From Lentibacillus amyloliquefaciens (GTDB lineage: Bacteria; Bacillota; Bacilli; Bacillales; Amphibacillaceae), in the NCBI RefSeq assembly GCF_001307805.1, contig NZ_CP013862.1, positions 3,794,285 to 3,858,284 on the forward strand: a stretch of DNA of 64,000 nucleotides, written 5' to 3'. A model generated the notes under the pieces. The model was not told the origin of the DNA, did no database searches, and was given only the letters and a program-made list of their open reading frames with translations. A program made the position numbers and the translations under genes. Below are positions 1-11,167 of the stretch, piece after piece (positions within the stretch are counted from its first letter, which is position 1; each line of letters begins with the position of its first letter).

Positions 1-2
1 AT

Positions 3-767
3 CAAATAATGGGCTTGAGTGTTTTAGAGAAGCAATTGAAGGAAACATTACAACTGGACAACATTATAATTGTTCCCGGTAATAGTGATGAGCAGGAACG
101 TGTGAAGCAAGAAATGGGAAAAGCCTGTGCAACCTTTTTACGTGAGAATATCGAGGAAGCAGGAACAATTGCTGTAACAGGCGGCACGACGATAGCGGCA
201 GTGGCTGAAATGATGACACCATTTGATAAAGCGTCATGTTTATTTGTCCCGGCAAGAGGCGGTATTGGTGAAAAAGAAGAAAATCAAGCTAATACAATTG
301 CTGCTAAGATGGCCAGACAGGCAAAAGGAGACTACCGACTGCTTTATGTTCCTGACCCATTAAGTGAATCATCATACCGAACGATGATAGAAGAACCGGC
401 TGTGATTGATATATTACAGATCATACAAGGTTCGGATATCGTTTTGCATGGTATTGGTGATGCCATCACAATGGCAAAGCGGCGCAAAACGTCCAACGAA
501 ATTATTGGGAAATTGCAGCAAGAAGAAGCAGTGAGTGAAGCATTTGGTTATTATTTCAATGACGCCGGTGAGGTCGTTCATAAAGTAAAGACAATCGGCC
601 TTCATTTAGATGATTTAACCGGCAGCAGTCATTCGGTGATCACTGTTGCCGGCGGCAGGTCAAAAGCACGTGCCATCACGTCTTATCTGAAGCAAGGCAG
701 AAGTGATTTGTTAATAACAGATGAAGCAGCTGCAGAAACGATTTTAAGGGATAATCATTCCCATTAA
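3..767 (+). CDS. cggR: Central glycolytic genes regulator CggR (5'-truncated by window)
   Basis: C-terminal sugar-binding domain of the SorC/DeoR-type repressor that controls the gapA operon in Bacilli and senses fructose-1,6-bisphosphate. The reading frame is open to the window edge (codons before the ATG at 9 are Gln-Ile), so the N-terminal HTH lies upstream and the ATG at 9 is internal. Visible family signatures are VTGGTTIAAVAEMM, FVPARGGIGE, VLHGIGDA and AFGYYFNDAGEVVHKV, which I recall from B. subtilis CggR. It is directly upstream of gapA, the expected operon position. Identity is very likely from sequence and context. Confidence 0.93.
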   Translation, partial: QIMGLSVLEKQLKETLQLDNIIIVPGNSDEQERVKQEMGKACATFLRENIEEAGTIAVTGGTTIAAVAEMMTPFDKASCLFVPARGGIGEKEENQANTIAAKMARQAKGDYRLLYVPDPLSESSYRTMIEEPAVIDILQIIQGSDIVLHGIGDAITMAKRRKTSNEIIGKLQQEEAVSEAFGYYFNDAGEVVHKVKTIGLHLDDLTGSSHSVITVAGGRSKARAITSYLKQGRSDLLITDEAAAETILRDNHSH

Positions 768-803
768 AATAAAATGACTAAATGAAATAGGGAGGACTTA
801 TAA

Positions 804-1814
<1,011 letters not shown>

Positions 1815-1830
1815 TTAAGATTTGATATGA

Positions 1831-1858
1831 AGGAGGAGGTGTTATCCTCCTCCTTTTT
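1831..1858 (+). terminator. Rho-independent terminator between gapA and pgk
   Basis: Perfect 9-bp stem AGGAGGAGG / CCTCCTCCT with a 6-nt loop, followed by TTTTT. It could uncouple gapA levels from the downstream genes. The left arm also resembles a Shine-Dalgarno sequence sequestered in the stem. Confidence 0.85.
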
Positions 1859-1884
1859 CCATTCAGATACTTTAAGTGTATAAT
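1856..1884 (+). promoter_or_regulatory. Putative sigma-A promoter for pgk-tpiA-gpmI
   Basis: TTTCCA (1856-1861), 17-bp spacer, perfect TATAAT (1879-1884), 52 bp upstream of the pgk start and immediately behind the gapA terminator. The -35 is weak (4/6), the -10 perfect. Position supports a separate promoter for the lower operon. Confidence 0.55.
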
Positions 1885-1935
1885 GGGTTTTGAGAGATTA
1901 TTGAATCTACATACTTGTGAAGCAGGAGGTTTGTT

Positions 1936-3117
1936 ATGAATAAAAAAACACTGCATGATCTTGATGTGAAGGACAAAAAAGTTTTTTGCCGTGTTGATTT
2001 TAACGTCCCGATGAAGAATGGCGAAGTTACTGATGATACACGCATCAGAGCTGCATTGCCAACAATCGAGTATTTGGCGGAAAACGGAGCCACTGTTATA
2101 TTGGCCAGCCATCTCGGCCGGCCAAAAGGCGAAGTTGTTGAAAACCTGCGTCTTGATCCGGTTGCTGAGCAATTGAGTGAATTGCTTAGGAAAGAAGTGG
2201 TTAAAACGGATGCGGTTTACGGGAAAGAAGTAAATGAGGCGCTCTCTGAGGTCAGCGATGGTGATATTGTATTGATTGAGAACGTCCGGTTCGACCCCAA
2301 TGAAGAAAAGAACGGTCCTGAATTGGTGCAAGCATTTGCGGATATGGCTGATTTGTATGTAAATGATGCATTTGGAGCAGCCCACAGAGCGCATGCTTCA
2401 ACAACCGGGATAGCAGAGAAACTGCCTGCAGCTGCCGGGTTTTTGATGGAAAAAGAAATCGAAGTGCTTACGAAAGCGCTGGACAACCCTGAGCGTCCGT
2501 TTACGGCGATTATTGGCGGTGCCAAGGTGAAAGATAAAATCAATGTCATAGACCATTTGCTGGATAAAGTCGATAATTTGATTATCGGCGGCGGTCTTGC
2601 TTATACGTTTGTGAAAGCACAGGGGTATGAAATCGGAAAATCACTGCTTGAAGAAGATAAGCTTGACATGGCTAAAGAATTCATGCAAAAAGCCCGGGAT
2701 AAAGGTGTTAACTTTGTGATGCCGGAAGATGCCATTGTCGCCGATGATTTTTCGGAAGATGCCAACACAAAAACCGTTGATATTACAGCGATCCCGTCAG
2801 ATTGGGAAGCGCTCGATATCGGACCTGAAACCCGCAAAAAATACAAAAAAGCCGTTAGCGATTCCAAATTGGTTATATGGAATGGTCCTATGGGTGTATT
2901 TGAATATGGTGCTTTTGCAGGCGGAACTAAATCAGTCGCTGAAAGTTTGGCTGAAACAGAAGGATACACAATTATTGGAGGCGGTGATTCTGCTGCAGCC
3001 GTCGAAAAGTTCGGTTTTGCCGGTGATATGAACCATGTTTCAACAGGTGGCGGTGCTTCACTTGAATTTATGGAAGGGAAAGTTCTGCCGGGTGTGAATG
3101 CACTGGATGATAAATAA
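1936..3117 (+). CDS. pgk: Phosphoglycerate kinase
   Basis: Transfers phosphate from 1,3-bisphosphoglycerate to ADP. 393 aa, normal length. Seen: [10 protein letters not shown] near the N-terminus, [12 protein letters not shown], the [11 protein letters not shown] segment and the C-terminal GGGDSAAAV / [10 protein letters not shown] loop that binds the nucleotide. Strong RBS (GGAGG) before ATG 1936. Followed 19 bp later by tpiA in one transcription unit. Confidence 0.98.
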   Translation: MNKKTLHDLDVKDKKVFCRVDFNVPMKNGEVTDDTRIRAALPTIEYLAENGATVILASHLGRPKGEVVENLRLDPVAEQLSELLRKEVVKTDAVYGKEVNEALSEVSDGDIVLIENVRFDPNEEKNGPELVQAFADMADLYVNDAFGAAHRAHASTTGIAEKLPAAAGFLMEKEIEVLTKALDNPERPFTAIIGGAKVKDKINVIDHLLDKVDNLIIGGGLAYTFVKAQGYEIGKSLLEEDKLDMAKEFMQKARDKGVNFVMPEDAIVADDFSEDANTKTVDITAIPSDWEALDIGPETRKKYKKAVSDSKLVIWNGPMGVFEYGAFAGGTKSVAESLAETEGYTIIGGGDSAAAVEKFGFAGDMNHVSTGGGASLEFMEGKVLPGVNALDDK

Positions 3118-3136
3118 TTTTTAAAGAGGTGATAGA

Positions 3137-3895
3137 ATGCGCAGCAAAGTAATAGCCGGGAATTGGAAAATGAATAAAGTGTTGTCTGAAGCTGAGCAGT
3201 TTGCTGATTCTGTTACAGGGAAACTTCCGAAAGATGACAACGTTGAAGCAATTGTATGTGCACCATTTCCATTTTTGCCGTCATTGGTTGAAAAAGCAAA
3301 AGGCAGCAAATTAAAAATCGGTGCGCAAAATATGCATTCTGAAGACAATGGCGCGTTCACAGGCGAAGTGAGCCCTGCGATGCTGCATGAGCTTGGTGTT
3401 ACACACGTGGTCATCGGGCATTCAGAACGCCGTGAACAGTTCGCTGAAACAGATGACTCAGTCAATAAAAAGGTGCACGCTGCATTCAATCATGATTTGA
3501 CGCCGATTGTTTGTGTCGGTGAAACCCTTGAACAACGCGAAGCCAATGAAACAATGAGTCAGATTGAAACACAGGTGCAAAAAGGCTTGGAGGGGCTGAC
3601 TGATGAACAGATTGGTTCTGTGATTATTGCCTATGAGCCGATTTGGGCAATTGGCACAGGCAAATCAGCTTCAAGTGCTGATGCTAACCAGGTTTGCACA
3701 TATATCCGAAATATCGTTAAAAATATGACATCAGAAAATATTGCCGAACAATTAGTGGTTCAATACGGCGGCAGTGTTAAACCGGCAACGATTGACGAAT
3801 TGTTGGAGCAGCCTGATATTGATGGCGCACTTGTCGGCGGTGCAAGCCTTGAGGCGGAATCTTTCCTGCAGCTTGTGGAGGCAGGTACAAAATGA
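3137..3895 (+). CDS. tpiA: Triosephosphate isomerase
   Basis: Interconverts dihydroxyacetone phosphate and glyceraldehyde-3-phosphate. 252 aa TIM barrel. Catalytic Lys in GNWKMNK, the general acid His in VIGHSERR and the base Glu in [11 protein letters not shown] are all visible, as is the phosphate loop GGSVKP...GGAS. RBS AGAGGTGAT precedes the ATG. Its stop overlaps the start of gpmI (ATGA), implying translational coupling. Confidence 0.98.
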   Translation: MRSKVIAGNWKMNKVLSEAEQFADSVTGKLPKDDNVEAIVCAPFPFLPSLVEKAKGSKLKIGAQNMHSEDNGAFTGEVSPAMLHELGVTHVVIGHSERREQFAETDDSVNKKVHAAFNHDLTPIVCVGETLEQREANETMSQIETQVQKGLEGLTDEQIGSVIIAYEPIWAIGTGKSASSADANQVCTYIRNIVKNMTSENIAEQLVVQYGGSVKPATIDELLEQPDIDGALVGGASLEAESFLQLVEAGTK

Positions 3896-5430
3896 GTGAT
3901 AATAACCTAGCAGCACTCATTATCCTTGATGGGTTCGGTATCCGTGATGAGAATTTCGGCAATGCCGTCAAACATGCAAACACCCCTAACTTTGACCGTT
4001 ACTGGAATCAATTCGCCCATAATCAATTGACGGCATCAGGCGAATCCGTCGGGCTGCCTGAAGGGCAAATGGGCAATTCGGAAGTAGGGCACCTTAATAT
4101 TGGAGCCGGGCGCATTGTTTATCAAAGTTTGACCCGTGTGAATCTCTCCATCAAGGAAGGCGAGTTCTTTGAAAAAGATGCATTTTTAAAGTCCATTGAA
4201 CATGCAAAAGCAAACGACAAAGCATTGCACATTTTTGGCTTGCTGTCTGATGGCGGGGTGCACAGTCACATCAATCATCTGTTTGCTCTGTTGAAGCTCG
4301 CTAAAGACAACAATCTGGAAAAAGTGTATGTGCACGCATTTCTGGATGGCCGTGATGTTGGACCGCAAACCGCAAAAGATTATATCGCGCAGGCAGAAGC
4401 TAAAATGAAAGAATATGGCATTGGCGAGTTTGCAACGATTTCAGGACGCTATTATTCGATGGATCGCGACAAACGCTGGGAACGGGTTAAAAAGGCCTAT
4501 GATGCGATAGTTTATGGTGAAGGACCATCTTATAAAAATCCATATGAAGTGATTGACGATTCCTATGAAAATGGCATTTATGATGAATTTGTGATACCGT
4601 CTGTTTTAACGGACGAAAACGGTGATCCGGTCGGCAAAGTGGGGGACAACGATTCCATCATCTTTTACAATTTCCGCCCGGATCGTGCCATTCAGATTTC
4701 CCGAACGTTTGCCAACGATGATTTCCGGGACTTTGACCGCGGCGGGCACCCGCCTAAAAATATCGACTTTGTTATGCTGACGGAATTCAGCGAGTCAATC
4801 GACGGCTATGTTGCTTATAACCCTGTTAACCTGGACAACACAGTCGGCGAAGTACTTTCACAGCATGATATGAAGCAGCTGCGAATAGCTGAGACGGAAA
4901 AATATCCGCATGTCACATTTTTTATGAGTGGCGGACGTGAGAGTGAATTTCCGGGTGAAAAGCGTGTTCTGATCGGTTCACCAAAAGTTGCTACCTATGA
5001 CTTGAAACCCGAAATGAGTGTGTATGAAGTGACAGATGCATTACTGGACGAGCTTGATGCCAACACACACAATGCCATTATTTTAAACTTTGCCAATCCG
5101 GATATGGTCGGTCATTCCGGAAAACTTGAACCGACTGTGAAAGCTATTGAAGCGGTCGATGAATGCTTGGGGAAAGTTGTCGATAAAATATTGGAACTTA
5201 ATGGCAGCGCGATTATTACGGCTGATCACGGTAATTCAGACGAGGTCACCACACTGGAAGGTGACCCGATGACAGCTCACACGAAGAATCCGGTGCCGGT
5301 CATCGTTACAAAAGACGCAGAACTGCGTGAAGGTGGTATATTAGCAGATTTATCACCAACGTTATTGGATTTACTGGATGTTGAAAAACCGGACGAAATG
5401 ACAGGTGAATCATTAATTATAAAAAAATAA
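3892..5430 (+). CDS. gpmI: 2,3-bisphosphoglycerate-independent phosphoglycerate mutase
   Basis: Converts 3- to 2-phosphoglycerate using Mn2+, a member of the alkaline phosphatase superfamily. 512 aa, normal length. The metal site LIILDGFG at the start, phosphorylated Ser63 in [14 protein letters not shown] and the C-terminal TADHGNSDE metal motif are present. Overlaps tpiA by 4 bp. Mn-dependent iPGM is the standard form in spore-forming Bacilli. Confidence 0.98.
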   Translation: MSDNNLAALIILDGFGIRDENFGNAVKHANTPNFDRYWNQFAHNQLTASGESVGLPEGQMGNSEVGHLNIGAGRIVYQSLTRVNLSIKEGEFFEKDAFLKSIEHAKANDKALHIFGLLSDGGVHSHINHLFALLKLAKDNNLEKVYVHAFLDGRDVGPQTAKDYIAQAEAKMKEYGIGEFATISGRYYSMDRDKRWERVKKAYDAIVYGEGPSYKNPYEVIDDSYENGIYDEFVIPSVLTDENGDPVGKVGDNDSIIFYNFRPDRAIQISRTFANDDFRDFDRGGHPPKNIDFVMLTEFSESIDGYVAYNPVNLDNTVGEVLSQHDMKQLRIAETEKYPHVTFFMSGGRESEFPGEKRVLIGSPKVATYDLKPEMSVYEVTDALLDELDANTHNAIILNFANPDMVGHSGKLEPTVKAIEAVDECLGKVVDKILELNGSAIITADHGNSDEVTTLEGDPMTAHTKNPVPVIVTKDAELREGGILADLSPTLLDLLDVEKPDEMTGESLIIKK

Positions 5431-5440
5431 CGCTGCTTGC

Positions 5441-5856
5441 GTATAGATTGTTGTTAGCAGTTTCGAACTCGATGGAAAGTGCGACACAGTGAAAATTCTT
5501 CCTTCTGATTTCAGTTAGTGCTATGACACCGCTCCGGAAATACACGCCGCTTTCCGCGGGCGGCTGGTGAGCCAACTCGTGCCAAGGCACTTCGCTGTCT
5601 CACCTATGCCTTTGCTCCCGCAGGGGTCGGCGTGTATTTCCTCCGCTATGGTTGTATGCTCATGTACTGCCAGGCAAACAATGATTATTTCGTAGCGTAG
5701 GCAATATACGCAGACTCCTATGGGAACAGCACGTGTCGTGACGCCCCCGCAAGAAAGCGTTCTTTGCTTTCTGAGGAGGCTGAGGCCGTGCCCATGGAAA
5801 GCGGGTTTTATTGCCGGAGCGGCTTTAAGCACTCATGTGTATTTCCGAAGCGGCGG
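5441..5856. repeat. Long intergenic palindromic repeat, copy 1 (gpmI-eno)
   Basis: This 528-bp gap has no convincing gene. It holds a compound repeat found again at 18717-19160. The first half is a large inverted repeat bounded by GGAAATACAC (5536-5545) and GTGTATTTCC (5632-5641) with TTTCCGCGGGCGGCTGGTG inside. The second half (about 5712-5800) carries GACTCCTATGGGAA and GAGGAGGCTGAGGC. A third GTGTATTTCC is near 5839. Arms could fold into a long hairpin in RNA. Open frames in it are judged spurious. Confidence 0.75.
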
Positions 5857-5946
5857 ACGACGCACCAACTCAAATTTAGAGTTAGTTCGCAGTTATGGAA
5901 GTTTTAAGATTAGAAAGCAAAGTTTACGAAAAGTATTAAAAAATAA

Positions 5947-7245
<1,299 letters not shown>

Positions 7246-7257
7246 TGATATGAATAG

Positions 7258-7296
7258 AAAGATGGCGATCCAAACGGAGAGCCATCTTTTCTTTTT
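7258..7296 (+). terminator. Terminator of eno / glycolytic operon
   Basis: Perfect 9-bp stem AAAGATGGC / GCCATCTTT with a 14-nt loop followed by TTTTCTTTTT, 12 bp after the eno stop. Confidence 0.9.
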
Positions 7297-7308
7297 GCAC
7301 TGTCGCAG

Positions 7309-7670
7309 TTGGTGCGTAGTCTGCCGCTGCGGAAATACACACCGCTGTTATTATGCTTTAAAATCTCATATTTTTTGCGTAATTAAACTTCTTCTGTGAA
7401 TGTTGATTGGAGTAAAGAGCAGTCGACTCCTGTGGGAAAGCGGTCAGCTTCTCGAATCCCTTTTGCTGCTTGAATCATCATGAAAAGTCTTCGATCCGGT
7501 TTCTCGACTCCCTTTGGCACCTTTAACCGCTGTAAAATGTCTCCGAACCGGCTTTTCCAGGATCTGAACAGGAAGCGCTCTTTTCGAGGAGACTGAATTG
7601 TTGCCCTTAGGTGCGCGACAACCCAAACTGAAATCAAGATAGCATATACGCCGCAGTTTACATCAACTGT
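7309..7670. repeat. Degenerate copies of the intergenic repeat (eno - phosphodiesterase gap)
   Basis: The 581-bp gap after eno contains no supported gene. A fragment of the first repeat half is at 7331-7340 (GGAAATACAC). From about 7395 a second-half copy follows (GTGAATGTTGATTGGAGT, CAGTCGACTCCTGTGGGAA, AGGAAGCGCTCTTTTCGAGG), interrupted by unrelated sequence at about 7455-7555. It ends with CGCAGTTTA near 7655, as in the copy at 19140. Confidence 0.6.
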
Positions 7671-7826
7671 GAAAATTTAAGGCAATAAAGCTTCACAAGA
7701 GCCTTTCAATAACTGTCATCAGCTAAGGTCAAATATTTCAAGAATAGGTCAAAATGAATTGGACAGTAATAAGAAAGAGTGACTTCTTGGGGGAGGGTCT
7801 ATTACATACAGTGAGGATGAAATAGC

Positions 7827-9296
7827 GTGGATCAAAATGTTAAACCGCTAAAACCGGTCATTCTATTAAATATCGATTCATTGATGCCTGAACCGCTGGA
7901 AATAGCTGTGCAAACCGGAAAAGCACCGGCCTTGAAGTTTTTAATGGAAAATGGCCGCTATATTTCCCACATGGTCAGCTCCTTCCCTACAATGTCAGTG
8001 ACGATTGACAGCAGTCTTCTGACAGGCACTTATGCTGATCAGCACCAAATTCCCGGTTTAAACTGGTTCGATACTTCTAAAAATGAGATTATTAACTATG
8101 GGACAGGATTCAGGGAGACGAATAAATCAGGGCTCAGAAAATCAGTCCATAACATGCTTTATCGTCTGAATAATCAACATTTGAGCGAGAACGTCAGAAC
8201 GATTTATGAAGAACTGGCAGATAAGGGAATTCATTCTGCTTCGATTAATTCTTTTGTCTATCGCGGGAACACACCGCAAAAGCTGCAAGTTCCAGGGTTG
8301 CTTCGGGGGTTGACCCGTTTTAAAGACGGTCAGTGGACAGCGGAAGCTCCATCGATTTTTTCTTTAGGTGTTTTTTCCAAACTGCGTAAACGAGGTGTGG
8401 CAACACAAATTGCAGCCGGAAATTATAAATACACAGCCCGGGAGCTGCGTCATTTAATCCACCGTCGTAAACTACCCGGCTTTACGTTTTGTATTTTTCA
8501 GGACTTGGATTTCCGCATTCATTTTAAAGGACCAATGGATATAAAGGGAATATCTAAAATTGACCGCCAAATTCAAAAAACGCTCAATTTGTACTCGAGC
8601 TGGGAGGAAGCACTGAATCAGAATGTATGGATGGTTATGGGTGATAACGGTCATGCGCCGATGGGTTCCAGGTACCGTGACTTTGTGATTGATCTCCGCA
8701 AAATACTGAAAAAACAGCGTATCGCACGAATTCAGCGTCCTATTCGAAAAAAAGATCAGGTTGTCCTCAGTGTGAACCAGCGCATGGCCTATATTTATAT
8801 TCTTGATGATACGTTACCGGTCTCTACTGTTACCGAAAAGCTGAAGAAAGATGCGCGGATTGATATCATCGCCTGGAAAAGTGAGGACGGTGTCAATATC
8901 GAATCAGGCATGAGACATGGTTCATTGCACTTTAGTCCGGGCGGCGAATACTCAGATATGTACCAGCAAACATGGCATATGGAAGGAAATCCTGAACTAT
9001 TGGATTTAACGCTTTCAAGTGACAACAACATTTCCTATGATGATTATCCGGATGGATTAGCCCGTATTTACGGTGCGTTGCATTCTCAGTCGGGCCGTTT
9101 CATTGTCGTTAATGCAAAACCCGGATGTGAATTTAAAGCACAATCGACACCATTTCATCTTGGCGGTGCTGCACATGGTTCATTGCACAAGCAGGAAACG
9201 TTGGTACCTCTTTTGATTGCAGGGACCGCCATAAAGCCAAAATACCCGCGGTTTGTCGATATGAAATCTTTTCTGCTGGAGCTGCTTGATCGGTAA
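7827..9296 (+). CDS. Alkaline phosphatase superfamily phosphodiesterase / nucleotide pyrophosphatase-like protein
   Basis: 489 aa. The N-terminal LLNIDSLMPEPLE followed by the SSFPTMSVTIDSSLLTGTY segment matches the metal and nucleophile (Thr/Ser) region of type I phosphodiesterase / nucleotide pyrophosphatases. VMGDNGHAP and the late GGAAHGSLHKQETLVPLLI supply the remaining metal ligands seen in phosphopentomutase/AP-like folds. No signal peptide is evident, so a cytoplasmic enzyme is inferred. GTG start chosen from GTGAGG 10 nt upstream. Substrate is unknown. Stands alone, transcribed from a promoter I could not define. Confidence 0.8.
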   Translation: MDQNVKPLKPVILLNIDSLMPEPLEIAVQTGKAPALKFLMENGRYISHMVSSFPTMSVTIDSSLLTGTYADQHQIPGLNWFDTSKNEIINYGTGFRETNKSGLRKSVHNMLYRLNNQHLSENVRTIYEELADKGIHSASINSFVYRGNTPQKLQVPGLLRGLTRFKDGQWTAEAPSIFSLGVFSKLRKRGVATQIAAGNYKYTARELRHLIHRRKLPGFTFCIFQDLDFRIHFKGPMDIKGISKIDRQIQKTLNLYSSWEEALNQNVWMVMGDNGHAPMGSRYRDFVIDLRKILKKQRIARIQRPIRKKDQVVLSVNQRMAYIYILDDTLPVSTVTEKLKKDARIDIIAWKSEDGVNIESGMRHGSLHFSPGGEYSDMYQQTWHMEGNPELLDLTLSSDNNISYDDYPDGLARIYGALHSQSGRFIVVNAKPGCEFKAQSTPFHLGGAAHGSLHKQETLVPLLIAGTAIKPKYPRFVDMKSFLLELLDR

Positions 9297-9443
9297 AAAT
9301 GATAAAAACATTGACACGACACCTTTCTGATGCTGCTGACAAGTGAAGTTTCATAAAGGTGTTATTTAGTTGGTATAGGACAAATACATCAACGAATAAT
9401 GTTAACAAGGTAATGATTTCCAATTTTGGAGAGGATTTATGTG

Positions 9444-10409
9444 GTGAAAAAGGTGCTGGTATTCGGTGATATTGGCATTGACGATACGGTAGCCTTGATC
9501 TATGGCTATTTTGACGACGCAATTGATATTGTTGGTGTAGTGGCTAATTATGGAAACATACCAAGGGAAAAGGCACTGGCAAATGTTAATTACGTCAGAG
9601 AATTGTTTGATATCGATCCATCGATAGAGGTTATCTTAGGTGCTGAGAAACCGATGACTGGTGAAAATCCAAAATTTGTTCCCGAAATTCATGGCGAATA
9701 CGGGCTTGGACCGATCGAGCCACCACTTTTGAACGAGGAAGGTGTCGTTGAAAATTTCTTTGAAGTGGTTGAAATTATTAATCGGTATCAAGACCAGGAA
9801 TTGGTGATTGTAAATATCGGAAGGCTGACGTCGCTTGCCACGATGTTTATTTTGTATCCATCTGTTATGGAAAATGTGCGTCATATTTATATGATGGGCG
9901 GGGCATTCTGGGTTCCGGGGAATGCAACGCCGCTCTCGGAAGCCAATTTTCATGGTGATCCGATTGCCGCACAGCTGGTTTTGAATAATGCACCGGATGT
10001 AACAATTATCCCGCTCAATGTAACCCAACAGGCAATGGCGACGCCCGAGATGGTCGATTACATCAACAGAGTGGGTTTGGCGAAAATTATAAAACCGCTT
10101 TTGGACTATTATTATCAATTTTATAAACAGCGAAATCCGAGAATACAGGGAAGTCCCCTGCACGATGTTGTAACGCTGATGGCAACTATTGATGAAGACA
10201 TGTTTATGTTCAGATATTTGCCGGTTGAAATTATCCAAGGTGTAAATGGGGTGGAAAGAGGGCAAAGCATTGCTGATATCAGACCGTATGTGGATCAGCA
10301 GGAGTCTGAAAACGGAGCCGAGAAGTCTCACCGCATTGCACTGGAGCTTGATTACCGTAAATTTTACAACAAATTTATGTCGATTATGACTGGGCAGGTA
10401 TTTCATTGA
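9444..10409 (+). CDS. Inosine-uridine preferring nucleoside hydrolase family protein
   Basis: Family members hydrolyse the N-glycosidic bond of nucleosides in a Ca2+-dependent active site. The N-terminal VFGDIGIDDTVAL corresponds to the DxDxxxDD calcium motif but lacks the first Asp (Phe instead). The central MMGGAFWVPGNATPLSEANFHGDP segment and the C-terminal LHDVVTL with the conserved His-Asp are present. Start set to GTG 9444 (GTG 9441 also possible) because GGAGAGG is at 9428-9434; an upstream TTG at 9426 would overlap that RBS. Substrate specificity cannot be read from sequence. Confidence 0.88.
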   Translation: MKKVLVFGDIGIDDTVALIYGYFDDAIDIVGVVANYGNIPREKALANVNYVRELFDIDPSIEVILGAEKPMTGENPKFVPEIHGEYGLGPIEPPLLNEEGVVENFFEVVEIINRYQDQELVIVNIGRLTSLATMFILYPSVMENVRHIYMMGGAFWVPGNATPLSEANFHGDPIAAQLVLNNAPDVTIIPLNVTQQAMATPEMVDYINRVGLAKIIKPLLDYYYQFYKQRNPRIQGSPLHDVVTLMATIDEDMFMFRYLPVEIIQGVNGVERGQSIADIRPYVDQQESENGAEKSHRIALELDYRKFYNKFMSIMTGQVFH

Positions 10410-10442
10410 ATGGCATAATAGATTGTAAGAGCGTTATACGAG

Positions 10443-11030
10443 GTGATTCCAATCGATCTATTAACAGCCATCAAAGCACGCCGGTCCATTCACAACTTTA
10501 AACATGACGAAATAGACCATGCCACATTGCGGGAAATTTTAACTTACGGGTCATATGCACCGACGCATTATATGAAAGAACCGTGGCAAATAAAACTGTA
10601 TGAGAAGGGTGGCAAGCAGAATTTTGTTGATGCTATCATCGCAAGCTATCAACGCATCGGCATGCTGAAAACGAGTGATGATGATAAGACACAAAAAATG
10701 ATCGGGTCCATGAAGCAATTTTTATTGCAGATTCCGCATCATGCATTGATTTATTTTAAAGAAGAAACGGATCACGTCCGATATGAGGAAGAATATGCTG
10801 CTGTTTGTGCATTCATTCAAAACGCCCAGCTCGCTGCGTGGGCGTATGGTATCGGAATGCTCTGGACCATCACGCCCTATATGCATGATAAAGGATTTGC
10901 TGAGGAAATTGGGTTAGATTCGTCATCTGATAAAATTGCAGCTGTCATGCAAATCGGCTATCCGGAAAAAATCCCGCGTGATAAAGGGAGAACGCCGATC
11001 GGTGATAAGCTTGAGTTTATATCGGAGTGA
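10443..11030 (+). CDS. Nitroreductase family FMN-dependent oxidoreductase
   Basis: About 195 aa. N-terminal IDLLTAIKARRSIHNF with the FMN phosphate-binding Arg pair, HYMKEPW, and the C-terminal IGYPEKIPRDKGRTP are typical of small single-domain nitroreductases. Reduces nitro compounds or quinones with NAD(P)H; natural substrate unknown. The start is odd: a near-perfect Shine-Dalgarno GAGGTGAT (10440-10447) overlaps the only usual start codon (GTG 10443), and the family N-terminus aligns with an ATC at 10452. Confidence 0.85.
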   Translation: MIPIDLLTAIKARRSIHNFKHDEIDHATLREILTYGSYAPTHYMKEPWQIKLYEKGGKQNFVDAIIASYQRIGMLKTSDDDKTQKMIGSMKQFLLQIPHHALIYFKEETDHVRYEEEYAAVCAFIQNAQLAAWAYGIGMLWTITPYMHDKGFAEEIGLDSSSDKIAAVMQIGYPEKIPRDKGRTPIGDKLEFISE

Positions 11031-11126
11031 GAATAATAGAATTAAACCGCTAAAGGAGAAGCAGGAACATGGGCTCGAGAGCAGAGACATGAGCGGGAGA
11101 ACAGGAACATGGGCGCATCAAGATAC

Positions 11127-11160
11127 AAAAGTCCGGAACCTTAAAAGATTCCGGACTTTT
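11127..11160. terminator. Bidirectional terminator between nitroreductase and ptsI
   Basis: Perfect 12-bp stem AAAAGTCCGGAA / TTCCGGACTTTT with a 10-nt loop. The A-tract and T-tract flank it on both strands, so it can serve the plus-strand nitroreductase and the convergent ptsI. Confidence 0.9.
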
Positions 11161-11167
11161 AACATTG

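Noticed and set aside
9319..9368. ACACCTTT / AAAGGTGT hairpin before the nucleoside hydrolase
   Set aside because: 28-nt loop and poor T-tract; too weak to call a terminator or riboswitch.
9636..10406. 256-aa minus-strand ORF opposite the nucleoside hydrolase
   Set aside because: Perfect shadow of a well-supported gene in the opposite frame.
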